Shown here: positions 32,901 through 42,938 of the stretch, one piece after another | Position numbering within the stretch: the first letter of the stretch is position 1 | Layout of the letters: the number at the start of each line of letters is the position of its first letter | Source: Neoceratodus forsteri | Taxonomy: Eukaryota; Chordata; Ceratodontiformes; Ceratodontidae | Length of the DNA: 64,000 bases | Direction: 5' to 3' | Assembly (NCBI GenBank): GCA_016271365.2 | Contig: CM057456.1 | Span: forward strand, 885,480,001 to 885,544,000 | Translations under genes and position numbers: made by a program | Notes under the pieces: model-generated | Told to the model about the DNA's origin: nothing | Seen by the model: only the letters and a program-made list of their open reading frames with translations | The model's database searches: none

Positions 32901-34133
32901 CTAAAAGGGCTTCTTCTTGTGCTTCTGCTGGTTCTTGCCCAAAGAACCCTTTGAAGATGTAGCATCCAAGGTGGCATTGGACTGCTCTATATGCTGGAGG
33001 TGACCTGCCACTCCCGGACCGAAGAGGTCGGTGCCGAGGAAGGGCACGTCAGTTAACTTGTGCTGAGTATCCGCCGGGAAGGAGGATAACCTCAGCCAGG
33101 CCCTGCGGCAAGTGGCCACCACGGCTACTAAGGTGAGGGCATAGGAAACTCCAATATTCTGGGCCATCTGGAGTTTCTGTTTGGCAACAGCACGGCCCTG
33201 GTCATGGACCTGCTTAACCGTGGTCTGCATGTCTGCTGGGAGATGAGGGAGGACTTCATCTAGTGACCCCAGAAGGGCATGAGAGAAGTGTGCCATGATC
33301 ACAGCCGAGCTGGCCTGATGAAGGCCCAGGGATGAGGCTGCATAAACCTTCCGGGCAGAATGGTCCATATACTTGGCCTCCTTGTCCAGAGGGCGGTCAG
33401 TGTCAGCTGAGCTACCCATGCATCTAAACACAGAAGCAGTCACAAGGCTCTCGGCCGAGGGATGCTCCGTGAAACCCACTAGGGACCTCATGGGTACCGT
33501 ATACTTGCGGGCCATGCAGGCAGATGGATCTGGGCAAGATGCAAGGCATTGCCATAGCTCAAGAGCCGGGCCAACAATGGCTTCAGCCACTGGAAAGGCC
33601 TCCGTCGGGGTATCCCCCCTCTTGAGGATATCCATGAGGGGGTACTCCACCTTCTTTTGGATGGGGTCCAAGGGCATTCCAGTTGATTCTGAAATAAGGC
33701 GGAGGATGCTCTGAACAGAGGAAGGACCTTCCTCCAAGCCTGCCACTGATGACTCATCATCCCCCGGATGCGAGTGCAGACCAGTGGCATCCGAGTCTGA
33801 AGAATCGGGATATAAGGGTCTCCCACCTATGTCTCCCTCGATAGGCTGAGGGCGATCGGGGACCACTATAATGGACAGACGACGGGGAAGGCCAGTGTCT
33901 GTCCTACCCTCTTTTGAGGGAGCCCTTCCCTGAGGCTGCTTAGGCGGTGGTTCCACCAAAATCGGTGGGGAGACTGAAACAGGCCGAGCTGGAATGCATA
34001 CTGACCCTACGGGTGCAGGAACTGGATTCTTAGGTTCCGGAGGGGTGGGCGTCAGCCTGAGAGGCTGAGGCAAGTAATGGCTGGTGGTGCCAGCAGAGCC
34101 GGCTTCTGACCGGTCAGAATCAGCTGTTGCCAC
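32901..34133 (-). CDS. DIRS copy 2 gag, C-terminal 410-residue open frame
   Basis: An open frame for the second half of gag: a Pro-rich region (TPTPPEPKNPVPAP), SESTGMPLDPIQKKVEYPLM, then AEAIVGPALELWQC, KVYAASSLGLHQASSAVIM, HLPADMQTTVKQVHDQGR and DVPFLGTDLFGPGVAGH, ending in a Lys-rich tail KHKKKPF. The apparent start Met lies inside the 34033-34222 repeat unit, where the native frame upstream is different (it ends ITCLSLSG), so a frameshift has separated this part from the N-terminus. Capsid-like role by position only. Confidence 0.7.
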   Translation of the reverse strand: MATADSDRSEAGSAGTTSHYLPQPLRLTPTPPEPKNPVPAPVGSVCIPARPVSVSPPILVEPPPKQPQGRAPSKEGRTDTGLPRRLSIIVVPDRPQPIEGDIGGRPLYPDSSDSDATGLHSHPGDDESSVAGLEEGPSSVQSILRLISESTGMPLDPIQKKVEYPLMDILKRGDTPTEAFPVAEAIVGPALELWQCLASCPDPSACMARKYTVPMRSLVGFTEHPSAESLVTASVFRCMGSSADTDRPLDKEAKYMDHSARKVYAASSLGLHQASSAVIMAHFSHALLGSLDEVLPHLPADMQTTVKQVHDQGRAVAKQKLQMAQNIGVSYALTLVAVVATCRRAWLRLSSFPADTQHKLTDVPFLGTDLFGPGVAGHLQHIEQSNATLDATSSKGSLGKNQQKHKKKPF

Positions 34134-34222
34134 ATGAGATCCTCATAACGTCGACGGAGTTTCCTTCGAAGTCTCTCCTCGTCCGAGGCGGATGAGGTTC
34201 GGTGGCGCCACCTCTTTCTAGA
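34033..34222. repeat. 190-bp inverted duplication, right (native) copy
   Basis: Partner of 32697-32886, 1146 bp away and in opposite orientation. It encodes the basic RLRRKLRR block of gag on the minus strand, which is also present in DIRS copy 1 at about 24960-25010, so this is the original location. Confidence 0.9.
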
Positions 34223-35079
34223 GTGCTTGTGACCTTTCTTCGTTTTTTCAACCGAAGGGGTCCTGGTCCTCGATTGAGATCGACGGGGTTGACTGGTTCG
34301 ATTGGGAGAAGCCGGAGTCGGTGAGAACCGAGGATCCGGCATCTTTCCCTCGATCGGGATATCCAAGGACTGGGTCTCCTCGTCGGGGAAGGAGAGGATA
34401 GGTGTCCTTTCCAAGGAGTCGTCTACAGGAGTCGGTGACAATGGCTCGATCGGGTCAAGAGACATCTCGACCAGTTCAGCCGTGTCCTTGGCCTCAGTGC
34501 CTTGGCCTGACGGCAGGTCCGAGAAGCCAGTCGGCCGAGGAAGCGATCTCGACCGAGGTCGAGACAGCAAGATCGTGGGAATCAGAACTCTTGTTACCAG
34601 GAACGTCTTCTTCAGGCAGAAGAAGATTTAGGGTCCTTATCCCTTTTCTTAGGGCGGGAGGAGTGCGAGCCCGAGGGCGCCTCACCCCTGGAGTGGAGAG
34701 ACTGGCACAGCTCCTGAAAGGACCCAGTGAAGGTGGAACCCAGGTTAAGTGGCACGAGAAAATTTCAGCTGGCCAAAGCTTGAGCAGCTTCCTCTTCAAA
34801 AGCCGCCATCTGGTCGAGCTGCTCAGTGGATTCCGTGGCCGTGGAAACCGCCCACCTGGCCTCCTTCAATTTCACTGGTGGGTTGTGAAGCTCCAGTCTC
34901 CCTAGTTTTAGGCACACCTTGTGGTCGTCCAGGACGTTGGGATGGAAGGCCAGACAAATGGTGCAAGAAGTGGTGTCATGCACGACACCCCAGCAGTAGA
35001 CACACGGAGGTGGGGATCTAGTGCAACATTTTCTGTCCGCAGGGACACCGGTGAAATTCTTAGACAACTTGTCCTCCAT
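34052..35079 (-). pseudogene. DIRS copy 2 gag N-terminal part, broken
   Basis: 35079-34765 starts MEDKLSKNFTG and has CVYCWGVVHDTTSCTIC, matching the zinc-like block of copy 1, then EARWAVSTATESTEQLDQM and EEEAAQALAS before a stop. After a frame change, 34570-34052 is rich in Ser, Arg and Pro (RSQSRTRTPSVEKTKK) and runs into RLRRKLRRRYEDLMWQQ. Compared with copy 1 the order is the same; at least two frameshifts split it. Confidence 0.7.
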
Positions 35080-35214
35080 GTCCGATGTGTTGGATTGAAT
35101 CAGAACTCTGATGAGTTTTAAAGAAAGTGATTATGATGAAACCATCGTTGAGAATCCAGGCCTACTTAACTGCAGAAGTAGCACGAGGAAACTCTGAATT
35201 TTCCAGCGGAAAGA

Positions 35215-35354
35215 AGATTCAAGGCCATGGGGTGGAGTCGAGTATTTATCACCTGGGTGGTGGAGGAGCCAGCTTGAAGACTTTCCGGTGAATTTAAAGG
35301 GGAAAGGGACATGCCAGAGAGTGAGGATGAACAACATATCCACGCTCCTAGAAG
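35215..35354. repeat. DIRS copy 2 right inverted terminal repeat
   Basis: Reverse complement of 29237-29400. It contains GGAGGAGCCAGCTTGAAGAC and GATGAACAACATATCCACGC and ends CTCCTAGAAG. The flank continues CAACATTTTT. Confidence 0.8.
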
Positions 35355-35449
35355 CAACATTTTTCTGTCTTCTATAGGCAAGGGATGGTCATCCTACTAC
35401 AGCATATAAGGAGCAGTGGTGTGTAGAGTATGGAGCATCAGTGATGAAA

Positions 35450-35626
35450 CGAATTTATTTATTTATTTAGGAAATCGGAATTACAACCCTTTGACTGATA
35501 GACTCATTTCCAAAGGCTCCATGTCAGAATAAAACATAGATATTAATATAGTACATACATAGAATAAATGTGGGTAAGCAATCATACAGAGTATAAGTAC
35601 AATGAGCACTGGTTAATGCCTATACA
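35450..35626 (-). mobile_element. LINE 3'-end fragment with (TTTA)n tail (minus)
   Basis: On the plus strand it begins TTTATTTATTTATTTAGG and includes ACTGATAGACTCATTTCC, similar in layout to the 3' end of the L2-like LINEs nearby (tail, 30-40 bp, weak hairpin). Only about 175 bp remain before the next element's (ATCA)n tail. Confidence 0.5.
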
Positions 35627-37920
35627 TCAATCAATCAATCAATCAATCAAAATCTTTATTTATTCAGGCGAACATCATTGAGCGTAGCTCATTTACAAGA
35701 TGGACCTGAGTGGTCATACAAATAAGGGTACAAGTTTTTTTACAAAGACATGAGAATAGCATAACATTAGTACAATCAAATAAATAAGAGATATATACAA
35801 AATTTACAGATATACAAGGCACAGTAAAGTAACTTAACCTGTAAAAATGAAGAGGGATAATAGATATAGCAGGGATAATAGTCAAATAATAGGGCTTTGG
35901 GGCTTTTATGAAATGAGTAACTGACTGGTTAGAAGAAGGAAACCAAACATAGTGATTACAGAAGGAGGTGTAGGTTGATGAGACTAGGCCTTATGGAAGC
36001 AGTTGCACAACTCTGGAAATAGGGCGGTGTATAATCTTTGTAGGATGATAAGGGTAAGAGGGTATTCAGATTCATAGATTTTGGAGTGAGTTCCTGACAA
36101 ATGCTAGGAATAGCTGATAGCAGCCTCCCAAACCGGTGCAGGTAATGGGAATCTTAGCATAATGAGCTTATTGATCCTTAAGGTACGTGGCCTAGATGTG
36201 ATTCGGGTGAAACAGTCTGAGATATAGGAGGAGTTTGCCTGATAAAGCTTTTAAAGATCCAGATTGCAGCATTCTTTTCTTCTGTGCTGTAGGATGTCCA
36301 ATTGACTGCCATGTAAAGAGAGTAATGATGGGTGTTGAGGAAGGTCTCAGTAAATCTGATGGCTCTATGATATAGGGTGTCCAGCTTATTTGGGAGGGAG
36401 AGGAGCAATGGTCAGAGAAAGCCAACATAGTCAATATGGGATAGGAATGATGCCTGATTAATCTTTTGCTTGGAGTCTCTGCAAAGTAGTGTTTTATTCT
36501 GTAAAATAGGGCGCCTTTTGTCTCAACTTTTTAATAGCTCTTCAATGTGGACAGAGTAGTCTGCTTTATTGTCAATCCAGACTCAAGATATTTGAATTTA
36601 TCCACAAATTCCAGCTTTTCCAAATAAGGTGGATAATTGTGGGGTGATGAATGATAGGGAGTGGCAGAGCAATTCTTGTTGCAAAGAACATAGCTTGTTT
36701 TTTGGCATTTAGAAGTAATTTTTTTCCAATAGGTTGTGTTGTTGTAGGATGGAGAATTCTGACTGTAACAGTTCACAGGCTTTTGATGGTGAGGGATTGC
36801 TGACATATAATACGGTATCATCAGCAAACAGATGAATGTTAGATTGAGAGAGGTTGGCATCAATGTTATTAATATAAATGGCAAAAGAGGATGGGGCCTA
36901 GGATAGAGCTCTGCGGTACACCTCTTAGCAGTGGTTTAGAGGTAGATAGGTAATTTTCTATTTTTACCAATTGTAACCTTCCAGAGAAATAGTACCTAAA
37001 CCAATTGAGTGCGAGTGAATCAAGGCCTCCAGAGCTAGAGAGAGGAGATTAGATTCATGATCCACTGTATCAAATGCTTTACTCAAATCTAGGAACACAA
37101 GGTTGCGGGTACTATTCTTTCTTATCCTACGAGTAGTCTGCCAATCGTTAGTGACTTTGGCTAGGGCAGATGATGGAGTTATATTTGATTCTAAATCCAG
37201 ATTGTGCTGGATTTAGGAGGTTGTTGGTGTCCAGATAGGCCCTTAACTGTGAATTTATCTAATTTTTCAAGCATCTTGATAGCACCGGTAGGATGGAAAT
37301 GGGCCTGTAATTGTTAAGGTCCAATGGATCACCTGATTTAAGTAGTGGAACTACTTGAGCTGTTTTCCATATGGAGGGATGGAACCAGTAGTTAGGAAAG
37401 ATTGAAGAGGTGGAGGAGGGGGCAGATAAGCGTGCAATGCTACTTAAGAAAGTAGGGGTCCAGGAGTCTGCACTCTGTACTCTTGTAGTATCTAAATTGA
37501 TAGGAGGTCTTCTACTTTAAGGATATTGGTTCAAGGAGAATGTTGAAGCAGCCTTTTGTCCCACAGTGATTGAAGGTTTAATGATGTCTCAAGAGATTTG
37601 CAGGTGAAGAGTCAACTGTTAGGCCAGTTGTGGTGAAATGGTCATTGAAGGTATTTAAGATTTGCTTGTCAATGATTTCATGTCACTTAGTAGCAGTTTG
37701 GAGGGAAGGCAGGGTAGAATTTGGCCTAGAATTCCCTTTATAGTACCCCAGAATCTGGATGGGTTAGTATAGGATGCATCCAATTCAGCTCTATAGTAGG
37801 CAGCTTTGGCATTTCTTATTTGTTTTGTGCAGGAGTTTCTTGCTTTTCTGAATTGAAGCCAGTCTCTAGTATCCTTTGTGTAAGATTACATACATTTGGC
37901 AGCTAAAACAGGGCAGAGCT
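35627..37920 (-). mobile_element. L2-like LINE (minus), reverse transcriptase to 3' end
   Basis: The tail (ATCA)n is at 35627-35650 on the plus strand, with hairpin TGAGCGTAGCTCA at 35679-35691. Coding remains right to left: RGVPQSSILGP at about 36925-36895, HLFADDTVLY at about 36845-36815 (catalytic FADD), FKYLESG near 36590, then LDTLYHRAIRFTET at about 36390-36350. 37100-37900 contains broken N-terminal RT. Frames are heavily disrupted. It is the same general family as 37930-41480 and 42357-42885 (compare LDTLYHRA in the latter). Confidence 0.75.
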
Positions 37921-38169
37921 ATCAACATATTTACCTAATGAGCGGTTAAGACCTATACAATTGGTATCTAAAGCAATGCATGATATGAGTTGGTAGTAAG
38001 CCACCTCAGGGAGGCCTTGTCTTATACATAATACAATGCATTCATAGTCCAGTGCAACTATATGGTAACCGAGGGAGGTGAGGAGCCTGTAAGCTAGAAA
38101 TAGTGAGGGGTCTCCACTGCCTGGCCAAGGCCGGGTGTTGGCCTAGCAGCGAGGTGTAGGATCCACAGG

Positions 38170-39619
38170 TTACCGGTTACACTGGCATTGACATGAGGAG
38201 AGGATATGGGCCCTTAAGGCAGCTTTAAAAGGACCTAGATTGGTGATTGATGTGACAGCCGAAGGGAGGTCATTGTACTTGGATGAGCTGCAGTGAAGGA
38301 CTGCTGGGCCAGTGGTCCTGACCCTGTATATCTTCCAGATAGTTTTTGGGGCAGCCCTTGTGGACGCTGAGATGGTGGCTGCCTGAAGAGAAGCCAAGAC
38401 ACCTATAGGGGTTAAACCCAGGTGGATATTTTTTGTGAAGAGACAGGTCTGGTATAATAGTCTTTGTTCAAGGGAGAGGATATTGGTGAGCGCGTATAGG
38501 GTGCAGGTATGTGTATTTCTGTCGGCACCAGAGAGGAGCCAGCAGGCCTTATTGATGACTATTTGTATTTGATGAAGCGCCGCTGTAGGTCGGGAGGCAG
38601 CATAGATTGTGAGGCCATAGTCTACCAGCGATAAGACTAAGGAGGTAATGGCTAGGTGAAGTGCTTCAGGTGGCAGGCAGTCTTTATGTCTGTAAAGGAG
38701 ACCAATGCAGGTGTTGGTGTCGGAGATGAGAATTTTTATATGTTTGTGGAATGAGAGGGAATAGTCAAATGTAATACCTAGATACTTATACTTTTGGACC
38801 TGTTCCAGTGGGATGAGAGAGGTGGAGAGTATTTCCATGGGGAAATCCATTGATCTGTTTTGGTGGTGGGCATACAGCACCATCTTAGTTTTTTTAATGT
38901 TGACAACCAATCTGTGTTCAGCAAACCAGTGTTCAATCTGAGAGAAGGAGTTTTGTAAGGTACGCTGGAGAGAGAGAGGACCAGGATATGCGGCATAAAG
39001 ACAGCGTCGTCCGTGTAGAGGAGAAGGTTGCCAGGGCAGGATTTAGGCAGGGTGTTAAGGTAGATGCTAAATAGCAGGGGACCCAGGATAGATCCCTGGG
39101 GAACTCCTGAGTGTATAGGCAGCATAGTAGATATGGCATTATTAATTTTAACACATTGGGCTCTAGATGAAAGATAGCTGGAGAACCATGAGAGTGGACA
39201 ATGAGAGATCCCAATTTTTTGTAATGTGTTAAGGAGGGGATGGGAAACTGTGTCGAAGGCCTTTGGTCTATAAACACAGCCCCTGCGAGGTGCCCCTTGT
39301 CAAGTGTGGAGCGCGGGGAGTTAACAAATTCTGTGAGGGCGGTCGTAGTGCTATGACCAGCTCTGAAACCATGCTGCTCCCTATATAAGAGGTTGTGTGC
39401 GAGGAATTAGTCAGTGAGCTGATTGGCCATGATCTTTTCAAGGGCTTTAGTGAGTGGTGGGAGAATCGAGATGGGCTGGTAGTAGTTTGGGAGGGAGCTG
39501 TCACCACATTTCAATATTGTTGTTATCACTGCCATTTCCCATGAGGTTGGGAACTGGCCCAGGTGCAGGGACAGATTTAGAAGGTCCGTGAGTGGGGAGA
39601 TAACTGAGTCTAGGTCCAA
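38170..39619 (-). pseudogene. L2-like LINE reverse transcriptase and C-terminal domain
   Basis: 39619-39407: QFPTSWEMAVITTILK and LPNYYQPISILPPLTKALEK. 39507-39268 and 39277-38933 cover the middle fingers/palm in two frames. 39125-38990: HSGVPQGSILGPLLFSIYLN, and the catalytic box appears as YTDDAVFM (Tyr-Thr-Asp-Asp) at about 39015. 38910-38170, a 246-residue stretch, has VQKYKYLGITFDYSLSFHKH, LSLVDYGLTIYAASR and the C-terminal SSSKYNDLPSAVT. At least three frameshifts. Confidence 0.78.
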
Positions 39620-40486
39620 GGTATAGGATATGCATATCGAAGGCGTCTTTGCAGTAACTGGAGCTCTGGAGGGATTTGGACAGGTAGGCTTTTGCTTCTG
39701 TAGGGGTAATGACTCTGAGTTTGAAGGGGGATGGAGGAGCTCAGGCGGTGGGGTAGGCTGAATTGGATCAAAAAAGTTGCTAGGGAGGACTGAGCTGAGG
39801 TCTGAGAAGGTGGAGTTGAGGCAGTTAGCTATGTGAAGTGTGTCTGTGGTGGTAGTACCATTAACACAAAGTTGTGAGGGGGGGCGGTATTTACCATTAA
39901 GCTCCTTGATGTTATCCCTGAACTTTCTTGTGCTACCCCAGGAGGTGGCTAAGGAGGTTCTGTAGTGCTTTGCCTTGGCCGTGCGGATTGCCCAGGTACA
40001 TTTATTGCGGGCAGCATTATAGGCCTACCTTTCACTTAGCAAACCAGAGGCAGTGGCATGATACCAAAGGTTGTCATGCATTTTGAATTGTTGTAGGAGT
40101 TCTGGGGTGATCCAGGGGGCACTACGTTTCTTACTGATCACTTTGTTGGTCAGTGCAAATGCATCACAGGTGGTATTAAAGGTGGTGGTAAAGTAGTACA
40201 ATGCATCATCTATGTGCTGGGCTTGGGAAATAGAGGACCAGTCCCAGTTAATTAGATATTGTTTGAGTTTGGCTATGCCTCGTGGGCGTAGTTGACAACG
40301 AAAGGTGATATTTGGTGGTGGTTTAGATAGCTGACAGGACCAGCTGAAGATGATTGGGGAGTGGTCACTTAAGGCGCTGGGTAGGACACCTAGGTTGGTA
40401 ATATGGTGGGGACGATTAGTGAGCAGGATATCTAGTAGGGTGTGGGTTCCATTAGTGGGGTTGGCCCTGGTAGGCTGGGATACCAG

Positions 40487-40966
40487 TTAGGTCTTATATA
40501 ACACAGCAAAGGTATCTTTGGCGTGTGTTGATGAGCTCACCAGCCAGTTTATGTTGAGATCCCCAACTAGGATTTGTTCCATTTTGTGGGGGTGGCTGGC
40601 TAGATAGTCAGAGAGTGCTTTATAAGCAAGGGATTGGCTGTGGGGTGGGATGTAGGCAACGGTGAGAGTAAGAGGAGCACGGTTTTGGTCTGGGGAGAGT
40701 TTTATTGAGAGGGCTTGGTCACCATGGTCTAGGGAGGGTGCAGGCAGGGCTTGGTAATGCAGTGAGTCATTTACATAGAAGGCACAGCCACCTCCTCTCT
40801 TGCCATTATGATTAAGCCTAATGAGAGAGTAGCCAGGAATAGAGACAAATGAGTCTGGTGTCTTGGCTGACAGCCAAGTTTCTGTTAAAGCCAGAATGTC
40901 TGGTTGGTGCTGTGCTGTCCAGCATTGTAGGGATGCCATTTTTTCAGGCAGGCTGCAGATATTCAT
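40487..40966 (-). CDS. L2-like LINE endonuclease domain, 159 residues open
   Basis: An APE-type nuclease fragment open over its whole length. It opens with NICSLPEKMASLQ (the N-x-x-S-L start of the domain), then LALTETWLS (TETW, the catalytic glutamate), GKRGGGCAFYVND (the GGG block) and ILVGDLNINW (GDxN). The final SDH-type motif lies beyond the stop at 40487. It cleaves the target DNA for target-primed reverse transcription in functional relatives. It belongs to the broken ORF continuing left. Confidence 0.75.
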   Translation of the reverse strand: MNICSLPEKMASLQCWTAQHQPDILALTETWLSAKTPDSFVSIPGYSLIRLNHNGKRGGGCAFYVNDSLHYQALPAPSLDHGDQALSIKLSPDQNRAPLTLTVAYIPPHSQSLAYKALSDYLASHPHKMEQILVGDLNINWLVSSSTHAKDTFAVLYKT

Positions 40967-41479
40967 ATCGGCTATTCAAAGCCCCATGGGTTCTCGCAGT
41001 TGGGAGGCATTGCTGGGCCAGGATTGGGATGAACATTGCCAGATAGTAGAAGAAGCAAGTGGAAGACCCTGACAAGGGCCATGAATTGGTGGTGTTTTGC
41101 CGGGTAGCTGTGGTTGGCAAGCTTAGAAAGTGATGAGCAGGGGTTGGGCAGTTGTCTGAGAGCTGGGATGGCCAGGTGGAGGAACAGACAAGGAGGGCTC
41201 AAGGCACAGAGAGATGGGTGGAGGGGTAGAGGAGGGTGGGGTGGGTTATGGGAGACAGGGTGATGGAGAGGCTATAAGGGTGAGGTGCTCCCCCAGCAAC
41301 AAAGGTGTGTACATACCAGAGGCAACTGGGGGTTTGTTGTTGAGCAGGGTAAACGTGATTAGCAACAGTAGTATGGTTTGTTTGTGTGGGTGGGTGTTGT
41401 GAGGGAGTACAGTGGTGGTAGATGTGACCATGGGCAGATATGAGTGGGTCTTGCTGACACATAACATTGTGGCAGACAC

Positions 41480-41760
41480 AGTGGTGCAGTGGTAGGGTTG
41501 CTGCCAGTGGCAGAGCCAGGTTTGGGAGCATTTGGGAGCCAGGGGGTGCCATTCAGTCAATCATGGGCTCCACAATGGGCACTAAACATTGAATAAAGAT
41601 GGTGGTGGGGCACCACTACTCACACTGGGGCAGCCAGGAGGGGCGACCAACCCCCCAGCCCCCCCCCAGCTCCGCCACTGGTTGCTGCTTTTGGAGTCAA
41701 AGATACCTGGTTCGAACCTTGGTTTGGATGCCACGTTGTATGTCTAGTGATAGCCTGGGA
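41480..41760 (+). mobile_element. tRNA-headed SINE, split by a hAT MITE
   Basis: Without the 176-bp MITE and one TSD, the sequence reads GTGGTGCAGTGGTAGGGTTG, CTGC, TTTTGGAGTC and CTGGTTCGAACCTTGG. That is a tRNA-like A box (TGGTGCAGTGG) and a perfect B box (GGTTCGAACC) about 35 bp apart, as in a tRNA-derived SINE head. The body continues to about 41760; the end is not clear. Confidence 0.65.
41505..41680. mobile_element. hAT-type MITE with 8-bp target duplication
   Basis: Terminal inverted repeats CAGTGGCAGAGCC (left) and CAGTGGCGGAGCT (right, reverse-complemented), flanked by perfect 8-bp duplicates GTTGCTGC at 41497-41504 and 41681-41688. Length 176 bp, no coding capacity. The CAGTGGC terminus and 8-bp duplication are hallmarks of hAT transposons. 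Confidence 0.9.
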
Positions 41761-42356
41761 GACGCTGCAAGGGACACTACAGAGAGGGGCAAAAGGCAGA
41801 GAATTTAGGTATGAATGATGCAGGACAGAAGTGTTAGGGGGAGCAGTGGCAAGAGGATTGCAACCTACTCGTCGTGTTGCCCTCTAGTGGCTTTACAGTA
41901 TAATCTGCAAATGGAAAGGTAGACAAAAAAAGCAAACTTTAAACTGAAGAAATTCAGCACTAAGTATTAAAACAGATCAGATATCAGAGGCAATACTGGA
42001 TTAGGAAAAAAAGGTTAAATAAGCTGGCCAATGGTAGTGACATAGTCCAGTCAGGAGGAATCTGGAAATGCCTGGCAGGATGAGGAACCAAACAAGGAGC
42101 TCATGTTCCACAGACGACCAATAAGAGCTGTGCCAAGATAAAGGCAACTGTCCTTAGAAATTTAAAGAGACAGCCATGCAGCCTTGAGTTCCCGGAATAC
42201 TGTCCAGGCCGTACCTGCAAGCAAGGGCTCGGGGAGTGTGGCAGCAGGCTCTTCTCACCAAGGAGGCATGTAGACCACAGTCTGAGGTGCTGTTAGCCCA
42301 AAGGGCTATGAGGATGCCTGCTAGCAAGGGCCCGAGGAGTGTGGCAGCAGGCTCTT
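41760..42356. other. Unassigned region with a 103-bp direct duplication
   Basis: No gene. GCAAGGGCTCGGGGAGTGTG at 42221 recurs as GCAAGGGCCCGAGGAGTGTG at 42324, with GGCAGCAGGCTCTTCTC following both. This is a tandem duplication with a 103-bp period and small differences; the second copy abuts the L2-like fragment at 42357. Confidence 0.5.
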
Positions 42357-42885
42357 CTCGCCGGCTCTATGGTATAGAGTATCTAGTTTGGCTAGTGCAG
42401 AAGCAGGGCCTTGGCAGTACAAGAAGTCAGCATAGTCCAACAATGATAGGAATGTGGTGAGTACTAGTCTCTTCTTGGCATCCTGGGTGAGCAGATTTTT
42501 GATTCTGTAAAAGAGGCCTAGCTTCTGCCTGAGCTTTTTCATCAGTTCCTCGATATGCTTGAGGAAGGAGAGCTTGTAGTCGATCCAAGTCCCCAGGTAT
42601 TTGAATTTGGTTAGAAACTCTAGTGGCTTGCCTAGGAGTGCAGTAATCTGGGGAATGGATCCTTGCATAGCAGGGTTGTTAGCATTAATAAAGGGTGAGA
42701 AGAGCATCACCTTCATTTTTTTTTTGCATTCAAGAGTAGTTTCTGGTTCCGTAATTGTAGTTGCAACTGATTAAAGTCCTATTGAAGATCCATGCATGCT
42801 GCTCCAGGAGTACGTCTGTCAGTGTAGAATACCATATCATCAGCAAATAGATGAATGTTGGTAGATTTGATTCCTATGTTTTTTG
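42357..42885 (-). mobile_element. L2-like LINE reverse transcriptase fragment (minus)
   Basis: Right to left: STNIHLFADDMVFYTDRRT (catalytic FADD, about 42860-42805), a short A-rich frameshifted part, then 42716-42360 with FKYLGTWIDYKLSFLKHIEE, LLDYADFLYCQG and LDTLYHRA. Both ends are cut; the left cut coincides with the 103-bp duplication. Same family as 35.6-37.9 kb. Confidence 0.75.
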
Positions 42886-42938
42886 ATCATTAATCTTATG
42901 ACCTGCCACTGTCCCAAACATCTTAAGCTGTTCCCAAA

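Larger units (their letters stand above)
29237..35354 (-). mobile_element. DIRS retrotransposon copy 2 (minus)
   Basis: Same family and orientation as copy 1, 6.1 kb, with clearer ends. The left end starts AAGAACAGGTTACTCACC at 29237. The right end stops CACGCTCCTAGAAG at 35354. The internal complementary region at 29465-29570 reads GTAACCTGTTCT joined to TCTAGGAGCATGG, the reverse complements of the two ends, overlapping in the trinucleotide AAG/CTT. Coding order on the minus strand is gag (35079-32901), RT (32287-31519), RNase H plus methyltransferase-like (31691-30615) and tyrosine recombinase (30496-29612). Disabled by a stop in the recombinase, a frameshift and an Asp-to-Asn change in RT, and a 190-bp inverted duplication near gag. 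Confidence 0.9.
37930..41480 (-). mobile_element. L2-like LINE (minus), near full length
   Basis: Right to left: 41202-40972 contains GNVHPNPGP, a phrase common just before the endonuclease of several L2/CR1-type LINEs. 40966-40487 is the endonuclease, 39619-38170 the reverse transcriptase and C-terminal domain. The 3' end is near 37930 and lacks a clear tail. 41200-41500 probably holds the 5' UTR. Frameshifts are fewer than in the neighbour at 35.6 kb, so it is younger or better preserved. Confidence 0.8.
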
